DNA of 64,000 nt, from assembly GCA_017618075.1 (NCBI GenBank), contig JAFZUY010000023.1, positions 1-64,000 of the forward strand, given 5' to 3'. The stretch's first letter is position 1. Each line of letters begins with the position of its first letter. The DNA is from Lachnospiraceae bacterium (GTDB taxonomy: Bacteria; Bacillota; Clostridia; Lachnospirales; Lachnospiraceae). Position numbers and translations under genes: made by a program. A model generated the notes under the pieces. It was not told where the DNA came from, searched no databases, and saw nothing but the letters and a program-made list of their open reading frames with translations. Positions 8,774-17,942 of this stretch are shown piece by piece.

Positions 8774-9988
8774 CTATACTGTTTCCTTTCTTAAAACACT
8801 TCCTATAATCTGTTCGGAAGCATTACCCTGTTCATATTCCATAAATTTATTCTTTACTTTTCTGCGTAACTCTTCGCCTGTTTTAGAATCTGTCAGGCAG
8901 CTCTCCAAAGCATTAAGCAGTTCGTCATAATTTCTTGCGGCTGATCCTGCCTGAAACTCGTTTAATTCATAATATAATCCCGAATCCACATCCCTGTAGA
9001 ATTCATAATCATATATGTAATGAATAATCGGTCTGTCCAAAATGGAATAATCCAGAAATGCACCCGAATAATCACTGATCATACAATCCGTAAAGAGAAG
9101 CATTTCCTGTATGTTAACTTTTTTGGGGCAGGAAAGAATATTATCATAACTCTTTCCTTCTTTAGATTCAAATTCACCTGCGTAATGCGCTTTTTCAATC
9201 AGTACGCAGTTGTGTTTATGCAACAGCTCGGATAATCTTTCCTTTTCTTTGGAATCCCGATACACCAGGGATTCGTTCGCAATTCCGCTTCGTCTGAACG
9301 TCGGAACGTACAAAACAACTTTCTGATTCACATCAAAGCCAAGCATTTCGGCATATTTTTGCTTATATTTCAGAATATGCTCTTCGTCATTTTCGAGTAA
9401 AAGCATATCATTTCTGGGAGTACCTGTTCGAAGGTTGTTTTTTTCATTACATCCCCATGATTTCATAGAGGATAAATTTGTTCGAAAATGTGTTTCAGAA
9501 CTGCAGACAAAGTAATCAAGCAGTCTTCGCTTTCCGACAATTCGATCCTGCCATGACGGATTTATGCTTTGTCCTGTCCCCGCATCATCTCCCCATCTTT
9601 TTACGGGGCATCCGTGATGGAGATACGTAATTATCGCTCCTTCAAAAACATTATAGTTTGACAAGTCCTCATAATGCATCTGGGAACAAAACATATATTT
9701 GCACTTTAATAGCGCCGATAAAGACCTAAGCGAGTTCTTCTCATAACAGCAAATCCTGCTGTCGTGCGGCAATTGCGCTGCAACCTCTTTATTCCCAATC
9801 CAGACAAAACGATAATCTTCACCAAGCATTTTTAATGCTGTTTCAAGCAAATATCTCGAATTGTCTATATAAAGTTCGCCCTTCCAGGCACCGAAAGCAA
9901 TCCGGTTTTCTTTTCTTTTCTGCAGCTTGGAAGCAATTATCAGAAAAAGAGAAATAAATACTCTCCAGTATTTTTTTATCCTTCTCAT
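8774..9988 (-). CDS. CDP-glycerol glycerophosphotransferase family protein
   Basis: A 404-residue TagB/TagF-like glycosyltransferase-B-fold protein. Family features are the GAWKGELYIDNSRYLLE N-terminus with a membrane-associating hydrophobic start (residues 8-22), YLHHGCPVKRWG, VPTFRR, and the C-terminal donor-site segment MISDYSGAFLDYSILDRPI. Family members transfer glycerol- or ribitol-phosphate from CDP donors to make teichoic-acid-like polymers. Here a PEP mutase fused to a cytidylyltransferase follows one base downstream, so the donor may instead be a CDP-activated phosphonate such as CDP-hydroxyethylphosphonate. That is inference from context. Its start overlaps the stop of the polymerase gene by one base. 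Confidence 0.83.
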   Translation of the reverse strand: MRRIKKYWRVFISLFLIIASKLQKRKENRIAFGAWKGELYIDNSRYLLETALKMLGEDYRFVWIGNKEVAAQLPHDSRICCYEKNSLRSLSALLKCKYMFCSQMHYEDLSNYNVFEGAIITYLHHGCPVKRWGDDAGTGQSINPSWQDRIVGKRRLLDYFVCSSETHFRTNLSSMKSWGCNEKNNLRTGTPRNDMLLLENDEEHILKYKQKYAEMLGFDVNQKVVLYVPTFRRSGIANESLVYRDSKEKERLSELLHKHNCVLIEKAHYAGEFESKEGKSYDNILSCPKKVNIQEMLLFTDCMISDYSGAFLDYSILDRPIIHYIYDYEFYRDVDSGLYYELNEFQAGSAARNYDELLNALESCLTDSKTGEELRRKVKNKFMEYEQGNASEQIIGSVLRKETV

Positions 9989-11292
9989 TAAGCATCCCCG
10001 CTTTCTCTGTTATTTTCCGATTCTTTTTTTCGAATCTCATTCTGTTTTATGTGAAGCGCCGACACAATTAACATGAGTGTGATTATGACATTGGTTCTGG
10101 AAAAGCACTGTGTATACAATGTAAGTATTAATAATACTCCTGTCAGCACTATGATAAACACGATTGAAATACTTTGCTTAGAATCCCCTTTTATGATGGA
10201 AATACTAAAATACAGATAACTTATTAAAATTGCGATAAAAAACCAAATCCCGATTAACAATACAAAACTGCCAAGATCGCTTTGTCCGAAATGTCTGAAA
10301 TTATGATATCCTGACTGGTTTAAATAAGCGGTTGCAATTCCCTGTCCGAATTTCCATGTTTCAGCTTTTTTAAGTGCATATCCTATAATGGCTATTCTCT
10401 CGTTACTTCCAACCGCCTTTGCCCCGGCATTAAAATTCGACAAAAAATCACTCAGCGTTTTTATCAGCGTGTTGTTAACATATTTATGAATTGACGGAAA
10501 CAAAAAATAAGTTCCTAAAACAATGACTCCAAGCGTTCCCAGTCCGCCCAGAATATATTGGGAAACTTTCTGAGTAATCTTATTGTCCGTCAATACAATA
10601 TACAAAAACAGGAAAAGCGGAAGAAGGAAAAAGAATGCTTTATTATCATTGTTTAATGAAATAAAACAATTCATCAGGGCTATAACAACCGTATAGCACC
10701 AGTTCAACACTTTATGACTCTTGTTTAAATGCTTTCCGTATGACAGATTGTAAAGAATTACAAATATGCAATACAATCCCACTACATGTGTTGAGCCATA
10801 GGAAAACAGTCCACAGATTGTATCCTCATAGTAATCAATCTGAGCCCCCGTAATCCGCGCCTGAATCGAATACGGGAAATAAATTTGAATCAGCATTACC
10901 GCTATATTTAGTATCATCACTGCATTCACAATGAAATAACTTTTGTTTAGAACCCGTTTGATAAATGACGGATTATACAAAAACAAGTAAACCCAATACA
11001 GCATGTATACAAAGGGATAAAAAATCAGTAAAAAATTACTGCTCCAAACTGCACGCTCTCCTCCCTCGGATACAACCGAAAGAACAAACAGCAAAAGAAC
11101 CGTCAGGGATGAAATTATACTGAATTTGGGGAAAAGATGCGGATGAAGGATAATTCGGATAAGAATCAATACCGTAACAACTTTGTTCATTACGGAATTC
11201 AAGCCAAAAAAGCCCAATATAACCAATTGGGAAAAAATCAAAATAACTATAATTAAATCAAGCAGATCGGCTTTTTTAACCTTGATATCCAT
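9988..11292 (-). CDS. O-antigen-polymerase-like membrane protein (Wzy-like)
   Basis: A hydrophobic protein of 434 residues with about 10-12 membrane segments and a large loop near residues 265-345 (SNFNAGAKAVGSNERIAIIG), the usual layout of Wzy/O-antigen ligase-type proteins. Sequence conservation in this family is poor, so the call rests on topology and position between glycosyltransferases, Wzz and Wzx. The start is placed at the ATG at 11292, because TTTTAGGAG lies five bases upstream and the frame there is free of the preceding gene; an earlier in-frame start six codons upstream would overlap that gene. Expected role: joining lipid-linked repeat units at the outer face of the membrane. 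Confidence 0.75.
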   Translation of the reverse strand: MDIKVKKADLLDLIIVILIFSQLVILGFFGLNSVMNKVVTVLILIRIILHPHLFPKFSIISSLTVLLLFVLSVVSEGGERAVWSSNFLLIFYPFVYMLYWVYLFLYNPSFIKRVLNKSYFIVNAVMILNIAVMLIQIYFPYSIQARITGAQIDYYEDTICGLFSYGSTHVVGLYCIFVILYNLSYGKHLNKSHKVLNWCYTVVIALMNCFISLNNDNKAFFFLLPLFLFLYIVLTDNKITQKVSQYILGGLGTLGVIVLGTYFLFPSIHKYVNNTLIKTLSDFLSNFNAGAKAVGSNERIAIIGYALKKAETWKFGQGIATAYLNQSGYHNFRHFGQSDLGSFVLLIGIWFFIAILISYLYFSISIIKGDSKQSISIVFIIVLTGVLLILTLYTQCFSRTNVIITLMLIVSALHIKQNEIRKKESENNRESGDA

Positions 11293-11306
11293 CCACGCTC
11301 CTAAAA

Positions 11307-12605
11307 TCAATATTTTTTCACAAAATGATTGTAAGAAAACTCAATTACGTATGTCCATGGGTTTCGGAAGGTCCTGTATTCTTGGGTTATCGTCTTTTCT
11401 TCCGTCTTGTATTCTTTAAATAATTCATATATCTCTTCATTGTCCGCCAGAGACATCGGTCCGCAGATATCGGACTCTTTGTAGTCTTGCACTTCTTTTC
11501 TGAGAAGAACAAAGTTGTTAAATAACTCGATTAAGTCATTTTCATCCTTTAAAACAAGGCCGGCATGATTCTTTTCTACAAATTGACGAATATTTCCGCT
11601 AATCTCATTGGTAATCAGAAATGCATTGGAAGAAAAGGCTTCCATGCATGTATATGAATATGTTTCCGGAACCTTGGACCAGAATACGGCAATATCAATT
11701 TTGGCTTTTCTCACTGCATCTACCATTGCATTTTGATTTTGCGGCGAGAAGACAACGGGTACCTGATGCATATCGGATTCCTCTGCACTGTTTTTATTAA
11801 AAACATAGAATTCGTATGCCTTCGTTTCTTTGGTTTGTGAAATCAGTTTTTTCCAGACGTCCCATCCCTTTAAATCATTGGCAGCACCGAGATATCCAAC
11901 TTTAAGCGGTGAATTTTCTGACAGAACTTCTTTGTTTTCACGGTATTCGCCAACAAACGACTGATGCGGGATGACTCTGATTTTATCCGCAATTTCTTTC
12001 CAAAAGCTGCAATAAATATCTTTTGTAGCTTCGGATGGTGAAATAAATTCGGCACGGGAAAGGTAGCCCGATACAAAGTCATGCAGCTCTTTTATGAATG
12101 AAACACTGTTTTCGTAGTAAGGGCAGTTTCCGCAGTTTTCCTTATTCAGGCAATGTGAACCGCAGAATACTCCGTTTGGATTCGTAAGATTGTAACTCTG
12201 GCAGCACAGGTAAAAATCATGCAGAAAAAAATAAATTGGAATATCCGAAAACTCATTCAAAAGACTTCCAATTTTATTTCTGTCAGTAAAAAGTAAATGA
12301 TGAATATGAAAATTCAATAGATTGTAACCCATACGGTTCCAACCGGAAAGAATTTTGATAATCTGCTTTATTGAAAAAACTCCGATATATTTTCCGTCTA
12401 CAACCATCCCAAAATAACAAAAGAGCATTTTGGTATCGTTTTGGATGGATTTTTTTACGGAATACAAATATACATAACTCGTGTTGTGTCTGTTAATCAA
12501 AGTCTGATGTGACAGAATTACTTTGGGCATTCCGGATTTCGCCTTCAGATAATTCTTAAATGAAAACGAAACAATATAATTTGTATATTGGGGCTGAACC
12601 TTCAC
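11307..12605 (-). CDS. GT4-like glycosyltransferase with Cys-rich insertion
   Basis: A 432-residue GT-B-fold glycosyltransferase. The C-terminal half has the GT4-type donor-binding layout: PLKVGYLGAANDLKGWDVWKK, then PETYSYTCMEAFSSNAFLIT with the conserved Glu of the EX7E motif. A cysteine-rich segment in the N-terminal half (CGSHCLNKENCGNCPYY, around residue 150) resembles the possible metal-binding insertions seen in some polysaccharide GT4 enzymes. The start is GTG at 12605, with GAGGA upstream; no earlier ATG is compatible. It belongs to the polysaccharide operon and should add one sugar to the lipid-linked repeat. Sugar specificity cannot be read from sequence. Confidence 0.8.
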   Translation of the reverse strand: MKVQPQYTNYIVSFSFKNYLKAKSGMPKVILSHQTLINRHNTSYVYLYSVKKSIQNDTKMLFCYFGMVVDGKYIGVFSIKQIIKILSGWNRMGYNLLNFHIHHLLFTDRNKIGSLLNEFSDIPIYFFLHDFYLCCQSYNLTNPNGVFCGSHCLNKENCGNCPYYENSVSFIKELHDFVSGYLSRAEFISPSEATKDIYCSFWKEIADKIRVIPHQSFVGEYRENKEVLSENSPLKVGYLGAANDLKGWDVWKKLISQTKETKAYEFYVFNKNSAEESDMHQVPVVFSPQNQNAMVDAVRKAKIDIAVFWSKVPETYSYTCMEAFSSNAFLITNEISGNIRQFVEKNHAGLVLKDENDLIELFNNFVLLRKEVQDYKESDICGPMSLADNEEIYELFKEYKTEEKTITQEYRTFRNPWTYVIEFSYNHFVKKY

Positions 12606-12626
12606 TTCAATTCCTCACAAAACATG

Positions 12627-13472
12627 TCAATCATTAAAATACTCAAGATAAACAGACAGAGACTGTATCATATTGCGAAAAACAAATTCCCTGCGTTCGC
12701 GGTTGGAAATCCGAATGGAATTTGTTGCAGAATCCTCTTTATGCCTGACACAAATATCGGGAGCAAAAATCATCTTATATCCCGTATTGTCGCAATAGTG
12801 CTTTAAAATTGCCTCTTCCACATATAAAAATGTTCCCTCGCGAAAGGCAATCTGCTCTTTTTTTATAAAAGAGGGAGAAAAAATCACAAATGATCCGTGC
12901 AGCATAATGCCTTCCGTAATCACATCGGGAATATCCGTTCTTGCCGACCCGGTTCTGACTTTTCCGCCGGATTTCAAGATATCATATATTCCCATTCTGC
13001 TGATGGTAAGAAGCATTTTGTATCGTTTGATTTCTTTACGGACTTCTCCTGCGCTGTGAAAAGATTCTTCCATAGGATTCTGGTGTCCGCCGTCTACCAT
13101 AGAGATAATATCCGGTCCGAGTACATCAAATCCCGTCTTTTCGTAAATTTCCTCTACTCTCTTTGAAAAATCCTGTGTAACTACAGTGATATCATTGTTG
13201 GAAATGGCAATAAAGTCTGCATTAAGAGTATTTCTGGCATATTTATATCCGACATTATTTCCGGCAGCAAATCCGATATTCTCTTTGTTTTTAATAATAT
13301 GAATATTGGAAAAACCTTGGAACTCTTCTTCCACTTTCTCTATACTGCCGTTTTCCGATGCGTTATCCACAACGACGATTAAAGGGTCTTTTTCCACCTT
13401 GCAGATGGAACGGATACACTCTGTCGTATCCTCATCGGTTTTGTAATGAAGAAGAACATAACAAAATTTCAT
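12627..13472 (-). CDS. GT2-family glycosyltransferase
   Basis: A 281-residue GT-A-fold, family-2 glycosyltransferase. The N-terminus has the standard start VLLHYKTDEDTTECIRSI, the VVVDNASENGS nucleotide-binding segment, the IGFAAGNNVGYKYA motif typical of rhamnosyltransferase-like members, and a degenerate DxD region (ISNNDITV). The C-terminal half has FLYVEEAILKHYCDNTGYK, which carries acceptor and catalytic acidic residues. It overlaps the upstream GT4 gene by four bases. It is expected to add a sugar to the surface polysaccharide repeat unit in the cytoplasm; a rhamnosyl or galactosyl donor is possible but unproven. Confidence 0.85.
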   Translation of the reverse strand: MKFCYVLLHYKTDEDTTECIRSICKVEKDPLIVVVDNASENGSIEKVEEEFQGFSNIHIIKNKENIGFAAGNNVGYKYARNTLNADFIAISNNDITVVTQDFSKRVEEIYEKTGFDVLGPDIISMVDGGHQNPMEESFHSAGEVRKEIKRYKMLLTISRMGIYDILKSGGKVRTGSARTDIPDVITEGIMLHGSFVIFSPSFIKKEQIAFREGTFLYVEEAILKHYCDNTGYKMIFAPDICVRHKEDSATNSIRISNRERREFVFRNMIQSLSVYLEYFND

Positions 13473-14629
13473 CTTTTATCCAATTCATCGAGCATTTTTG
13501 CAACAATTACATCCCAGCTGTAGTTTTCACGGATTAATTTTTGGGCATTCGCGCTTATCTTTGCCGAATACTCCTCATCATCCAGATATCTGCAGATTGC
13601 ATCCGCCCATTTTAACGCGTCAAATTCTTTGACAACCTGACCGCATGATTCATCTGTAAGTAATGTGGAGGATCCTCCGTTCCAGCTCGTAATGACCGGT
13701 GTGCCGAAATACATGGCTTCCAAAAGCACCATACCAAAAATCTCAAGAAGAGACGGCAGAATAAATGCTTTTGCCATAGGATAAACAAACTGAAGCTGCG
13801 GGTTATCCACTCTTAACACATGATAAATGGATGCTTTTACTTTATCCGGAACCTTCGTTAACAGTTCCTCATAATAAGACTCATTGCTCTTGCCGAGCAG
13901 TTTGTTGATAAGCGTCTGTTCGCTTTTTCCTATAAGAACAAGCTTAACATCGGGCTTACGTTCCAGAACCTTTTCAAACATCTCAAGAATAAGTGAAATA
14001 TTCTTTCTTTCACTTAGTGTTCCCACGTAAAGAATACACTCATTCTCTTTCATGTAATTGACCAGTTCCGCCGTGCTTTCCTGAATCTCGACATTCTCAA
14101 ATCTCGAAGTATCAAGACCGACTCCGACATCCACCAAATCCGTATAACCCTTTTTCTCAAGATATTCCTTGGCCAACTGGGATTTAACAAATTTTCCTTT
14201 CAGTTCCCGGTCCAGTTTCTTTGTATATAAAACATCATAAATTCCCGAAAAGAAAGGAATCATAAACATATTGTAATAAGGTCCCGAATACATGGATGTA
14301 TTTGGATGACGCTTTGCAATATAATGTGTCATCAGCTGGTTGTATTCACGGCAAATAACAATATCATATTGCGATAAAAACTCTTCCTTCAAAACCTCTC
14401 TGTTGATTCCGGTTCTGAAAATACGGGTTCTGTGTTTAAATATAACTCTTGCCTTGTGATTGTCTTTTTCAAAGACATCTATTGTTTCGTCCTTCGTCTT
14501 GTGAAAATTTAAATAATCACAGTCATAACCAAGCCTGCAAAAGGCTTTGGCAATTCCCACCCCCTGAACATTATATCCGTTCAAATCCTCGTCATACGGT
14601 GTAGACCTTACAAATAAAATTCTTGCCAT
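13469..14629 (-). CDS. GT4-family glycosyltransferase
   Basis: A 386-residue GT-B enzyme with clear GT4 features: the N-terminal VRSTPYDEDLNGYNVQGVG, the ILYVGTLSERKNISLILEMF motif at the start of the donor domain, VKLVLIGKSE, and the PSLLEIFGMVLLEAMYFG segment with the EX7E donor-binding glutamates, then TSWNGGSSTLL. It transfers a sugar from a nucleotide donor, retaining configuration. It is the second gene of the polysaccharide operon, 13 bases after the Wzz-like gene, and is translationally coupled to the next gene. Specificity cannot be predicted. Confidence 0.87.
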   Translation of the reverse strand: MARILFVRSTPYDEDLNGYNVQGVGIAKAFCRLGYDCDYLNFHKTKDETIDVFEKDNHKARVIFKHRTRIFRTGINREVLKEEFLSQYDIVICREYNQLMTHYIAKRHPNTSMYSGPYYNMFMIPFFSGIYDVLYTKKLDRELKGKFVKSQLAKEYLEKKGYTDLVDVGVGLDTSRFENVEIQESTAELVNYMKENECILYVGTLSERKNISLILEMFEKVLERKPDVKLVLIGKSEQTLINKLLGKSNESYYEELLTKVPDKVKASIYHVLRVDNPQLQFVYPMAKAFILPSLLEIFGMVLLEAMYFGTPVITSWNGGSSTLLTDESCGQVVKEFDALKWADAICRYLDDEEYSAKISANAQKLIRENYSWDVIVAKMLDELDKR

Positions 14630-14642
14630 CTTTTATGCCTTC

Positions 14643-16124
14643 CTACTGTAGTAATACGAATCCAAGATTTTTTACTTTACTCTGTTTTGCAAGATCCGTC
14701 TCTTTTAAGATATTGTCAAAGGAAGAATCTCCTGCTTTTTCAATAAATACAACTGCTTCGGAATCCGAAAGATTCTTTAAAGATAAAGGATTATATACAA
14801 TGCATTCTCCCTTTTCAACTTCAAAGCCGTTTTTAAGGTCTGCTTCCAATTTATCCGTTACTCCCATATTGTCTGACGCAGAACCAGTCAAATACACTTT
14901 CGAAATGTTTTCCTTTTCCATGGCAATTCTTATTCCCATGGCAATCATTTCTACTGATTTGTCAAATGTAAAATACATATCTCTTTTATAGAATGCTTTC
15001 GTAATCCACTTGTCCACGAAGCCCAAAAATCTTTTGCGGGAATTCTCCGGCCATATCGTTCCGAAAACATTCTGATTTAAGTCCACAATCAAATTCTCTT
15101 TTACCCGAACTACAGGTGTAAAGATATACTTTATTGCAAGCAACAATACTGCCACAAAAATACCTCCTGCAAGTCCCGCAGCGATGTATTTTTTATGAAC
15201 AAAAGAGATCTTGGAAGTCTTTTTCTGAGTCTGCGGTTCAATGAGATCTTCGGGGTTCTGTTCATACTTATCCCGCAGATTATAGTAATTCATTATCGCC
15301 GTATACAATGACTTCTGGTCTTCCGTCATGCCGCTCAAAATATTTCCGCGACTGGTTCTGATTGTGTTTAATTCGGTCACTCTTTTATATTGTCTGTCAT
15401 AAACGGTGTCATTTACCTGATAACAAAATGAATCAATCACAAGGAAAATGTCATAAGAAGGAAAGTCTTTTTTCACAACCTTATCAAGCTTATTCATTTT
15501 GTCTTTTATGAAATCCTTGGCAATATTACATTTTTCTTCATCCGGTCCGATAATCTCGATATAAAGATAATTATTGATAATGTAATAATAAAAGAGCTCT
15601 CTTACATATACCTCATCAATGCCGTACACTTCAGAAATGTAATCCGTAACCTCCTGGTCAACCAGATACTCCATATATGCTCTGCCGATATCCACACTAT
15701 AGTCATATTCCATAATCATGGGGTATTCCGTCTTGGGATGTGCGTCGATATAATAACGCAGTTTCGCTGTCGGAACATGTTCAAAATCGACTTGCATATA
15801 AAGAGAATTCTCTCTGTAATTCTGTATCTGGCGGAATTGTTCTTCCAGAGAACGCGTTGTTTCAGCCGCATCATAAGCATAAAGAACATCTTTATCGGAA
15901 AGGTTTGACTCCAGAGATTTCACTTTTCTCTCAGCAGACGCCAAAACATCCTCGGGCTCGACTATTGACGGTTTTTCGGACTTTATCTTCTCATAGTCCT
16001 TATAAACGCCATAGAAGTTTCCAAGCAAAGCAAAAACTACTGCACAAACCAGAATGCCTCTCCATCCCAGCAGAATGCGGTAAATCATATTTTTAAAGCT
16101 AATTGTGATGTCTTTATCCTTCAT
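14643..16124 (-). CDS. Wzz/CpsC-like polysaccharide co-polymerase with degenerate kinase-like domain
   Basis: A 493-residue protein with two membrane segments (about 22-40 and 313-335) around a long extracytoplasmic, partly helical domain, the polysaccharide co-polymerase (chain-length regulator) layout. After the second segment is a cytoplasmic domain of about 150 residues resembling a BY-kinase/CpsD Rossmann fold. Its expected Walker A site reads LTGSASDNMGVTD, with no GK[ST], so ATP binding is doubtful. It is the first gene of the long polysaccharide operon; an AAGG-type binding site precedes the ATG. The likely role is control of polymer length with the Wzy-like polymerase. A structural rather than catalytic role for the C-terminal domain is an inference. 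Confidence 0.78.
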   Translation of the reverse strand: MKDKDITISFKNMIYRILLGWRGILVCAVVFALLGNFYGVYKDYEKIKSEKPSIVEPEDVLASAERKVKSLESNLSDKDVLYAYDAAETTRSLEEQFRQIQNYRENSLYMQVDFEHVPTAKLRYYIDAHPKTEYPMIMEYDYSVDIGRAYMEYLVDQEVTDYISEVYGIDEVYVRELFYYYIINNYLYIEIIGPDEEKCNIAKDFIKDKMNKLDKVVKKDFPSYDIFLVIDSFCYQVNDTVYDRQYKRVTELNTIRTSRGNILSGMTEDQKSLYTAIMNYYNLRDKYEQNPEDLIEPQTQKKTSKISFVHKKYIAAGLAGGIFVAVLLLAIKYIFTPVVRVKENLIVDLNQNVFGTIWPENSRKRFLGFVDKWITKAFYKRDMYFTFDKSVEMIAMGIRIAMEKENISKVYLTGSASDNMGVTDKLEADLKNGFEVEKGECIVYNPLSLKNLSDSEAVVFIEKAGDSSFDNILKETDLAKQSKVKNLGFVLLQ

Positions 16125-16162
16125 AATTCAGAAATCCCTTCCTGAAAACAAAATTATCTATT

Positions 16163-16191
16163 ATTATACTATAAAATCAGCGAAAAATAAA
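16163..16191 (-). promoter_or_regulatory. Candidate promoter of the polysaccharide operon
   Basis: On the minus strand a perfect TATAAT (16168-16163) lies 38 bases upstream of the Wzz-like start codon, in an AT-rich stretch. The -35 box at 17-base spacing is weak (TTTATT). The hairpin that ends the upstream lic unit lies just before it, so this is the natural start of the downstream operon. Confidence 0.42.
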
Positions 16192-16209
16192 TAAATCCCA
16201 TAAAAGATT

Positions 16210-16248
16210 CAGAGAACCGCCAATCATATTCCGATTAGCAGTTCTCTG
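16210..16248 (-). terminator. Hairpin after the lic transporter gene
   Basis: A 16-base inverted repeat (CAGAGAAC...GTTCTCTG ends, two mismatches) with a seven-base loop lies 55 bases downstream of the transporter stop and 85 bases before the Wzz-like gene. The bases after it on the minus strand are T-rich but interrupted (AATCTTTTATGG), so termination may be partial. Confidence 0.5.
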
Positions 16249-16302
16249 ATAAACTTTACCTTTAATTATCCGTAATACACCGGTTGTTTAAAGGAATAAT
16301 CT

Positions 16303-17916
16303 TTATTGGTCAGTCACAGGAACCCCTGCTTCTTCAATCACTTCGACTGTTTCAGTCTTTTCTTCCTGTACGGTTTCTACTTCTGATTCCGTTATAACCT
16401 TTCCGGTTTTCAGTTCCTCCAAATAATTTTTCGCATCCTTAAAGAAACTCCATATCATAATAATCATAATGATACCGATAGGAAATGCCGAAATTATGCT
16501 GACACTCTGGATATTGCTCATTGAACTCTCTGAGAATAAGAGTGCAATGGGAAGAACAATAAGTAAAATACACCATAATAATTCAATCAGTTTATGAGGA
16601 TCTTCATTTTCACCAAGTTTCTTGTAGCTGTAGCATGCTGCGGTATAAGCTATGGAATCAAAACTTGTTGAATAGAACAGAATCATTGTAACCATTACCA
16701 GAATCATAATAAAGGTTGATGCCGGCATTGTTTTAATAATCTCGATAATCAGTGCATATAAGTCTCCGGTCTGCTCATAAAGTGCTATGAAATCTGCCGC
16801 ACCCGAATTCTGTAATCCGAGAGAATAGTTACCGAGTACAATAAAGCTTACGATGGTTGAACCTACACCGAATACATATCCTCCTAAAATTGTCTGACGA
16901 ATTGTACGTCCTCTGGAAATATTACCGATAAAGAACGGAGCTGCGATACACCATACCATCCAGTATGCCCAATAGTAAATTGTCCAGTCCTGAGGGAAGT
17001 TGTTGGCACGCTGAGGATCTGCATATGTGGAAAGTTCGATAAAGTGCTGGAACATTTTTCCAAGGCACTGGAAACCGTATTCAAGGATGAATCTTCCCTG
17101 TCCGCCGATAACAAATACGATTGCCAGGAGTCCGAAGAATAAAAAGATACATGCTTTTGAAAAGAAGTTAATACCCTTAAATCCGTGAAGTACCGAAAAC
17201 GTATATACCGCACAGGTAAGAATAAGAATAATAATTGAAATAACCGTATGGTTAATCTGAATTCCAAATAATGTAGCAATGATTTCTGCAAGAAGCGGAG
17301 TAGCTACACTGAAGGTGGTTGCAGTTCCTGCAAGAAGTGCAAAGAGTGCAAACATATCAATTACACGGCCTAAAAATTTATCGGATAACTTGCCGAGAAC
17401 AGGACGACATGCTTCTGAGTATCTCTGTCGTGTTCTCTTTCTAACGTGAAGCATAAAACCGAAAGCAACTGCCAGTACAAGATAAAATGCCCAGGGAATA
17501 AAACTCCAGTGGAAAAGCGGAAATACTCCGGCCCAGTCCTCTACGGGACCCAGTTCGGCAATATGATTGTTAGTTGCATACATTACCCATTCTGCAAAAC
17601 TGTAAAAAAGAATATCTGCTGCCAAACCACAGCAAAACATCATGGCTCCCCATGAAAAAAATGAGTATTTGGGCTTTTCGTTCGGTGAGCCAAGCACAAT
17701 ATCTCCATACTTCGAAAATGCCATAACAAGCGAAACCGCAAGTATCAGAATACCGATCACCAGATAGAAAATTCCAATCGTATCTCCGAAGAAAAACCTA
17801 ATTTGTCCAATTACCGCATTAGATTGCTCCGGGAAAACAAACAATAATCCTGCCACAGACATAATCAACAAAAATGGAATTAATGTTACCATCCAGTCTA
17901 TTTGTCCTTTTTTCAT
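16303..17916 (-). CDS. BCCT-family choline/betaine/carnitine transporter
   Basis: A 537-residue, twelve-segment membrane protein of the BCCT family. The family signature is plain: WMVWCIAAPFFIGNISRGRT (about 320-340), plus FHWSFIPWAFYLVLAVAFG and the helix 4 region with DMFALFALLAGTATTFS. Members take up choline, glycine betaine or carnitine with Na+ or H+. It is third in a unit with a choline kinase fusion and a LicC-like gene, so choline uptake for phosphocholine decoration (the role of LicB elsewhere) is the simplest job. The charged C-terminal tail (about 505-537, Glu/Val/Thr-rich) is cytoplasmic; in osmosensing BCCT proteins such tails regulate activity. ATG follows GGAGG. Confidence 0.9.
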   Translation of the reverse strand: MKKGQIDWMVTLIPFLLIMSVAGLLFVFPEQSNAVIGQIRFFFGDTIGIFYLVIGILILAVSLVMAFSKYGDIVLGSPNEKPKYSFFSWGAMMFCCGLAADILFYSFAEWVMYATNNHIAELGPVEDWAGVFPLFHWSFIPWAFYLVLAVAFGFMLHVRKRTRQRYSEACRPVLGKLSDKFLGRVIDMFALFALLAGTATTFSVATPLLAEIIATLFGIQINHTVISIIILILTCAVYTFSVLHGFKGINFFSKACIFLFFGLLAIVFVIGGQGRFILEYGFQCLGKMFQHFIELSTYADPQRANNFPQDWTIYYWAYWMVWCIAAPFFIGNISRGRTIRQTILGGYVFGVGSTIVSFIVLGNYSLGLQNSGAADFIALYEQTGDLYALIIEIIKTMPASTFIMILVMVTMILFYSTSFDSIAYTAACYSYKKLGENEDPHKLIELLWCILLIVLPIALLFSESSMSNIQSVSIISAFPIGIIMIIMIWSFFKDAKNYLEELKTGKVITESEVETVQEEKTETVEVIEEAGVPVTDQ

Positions 17917-17942
17917 TTTTTCATTCCTCCTTTGGGTATAAC

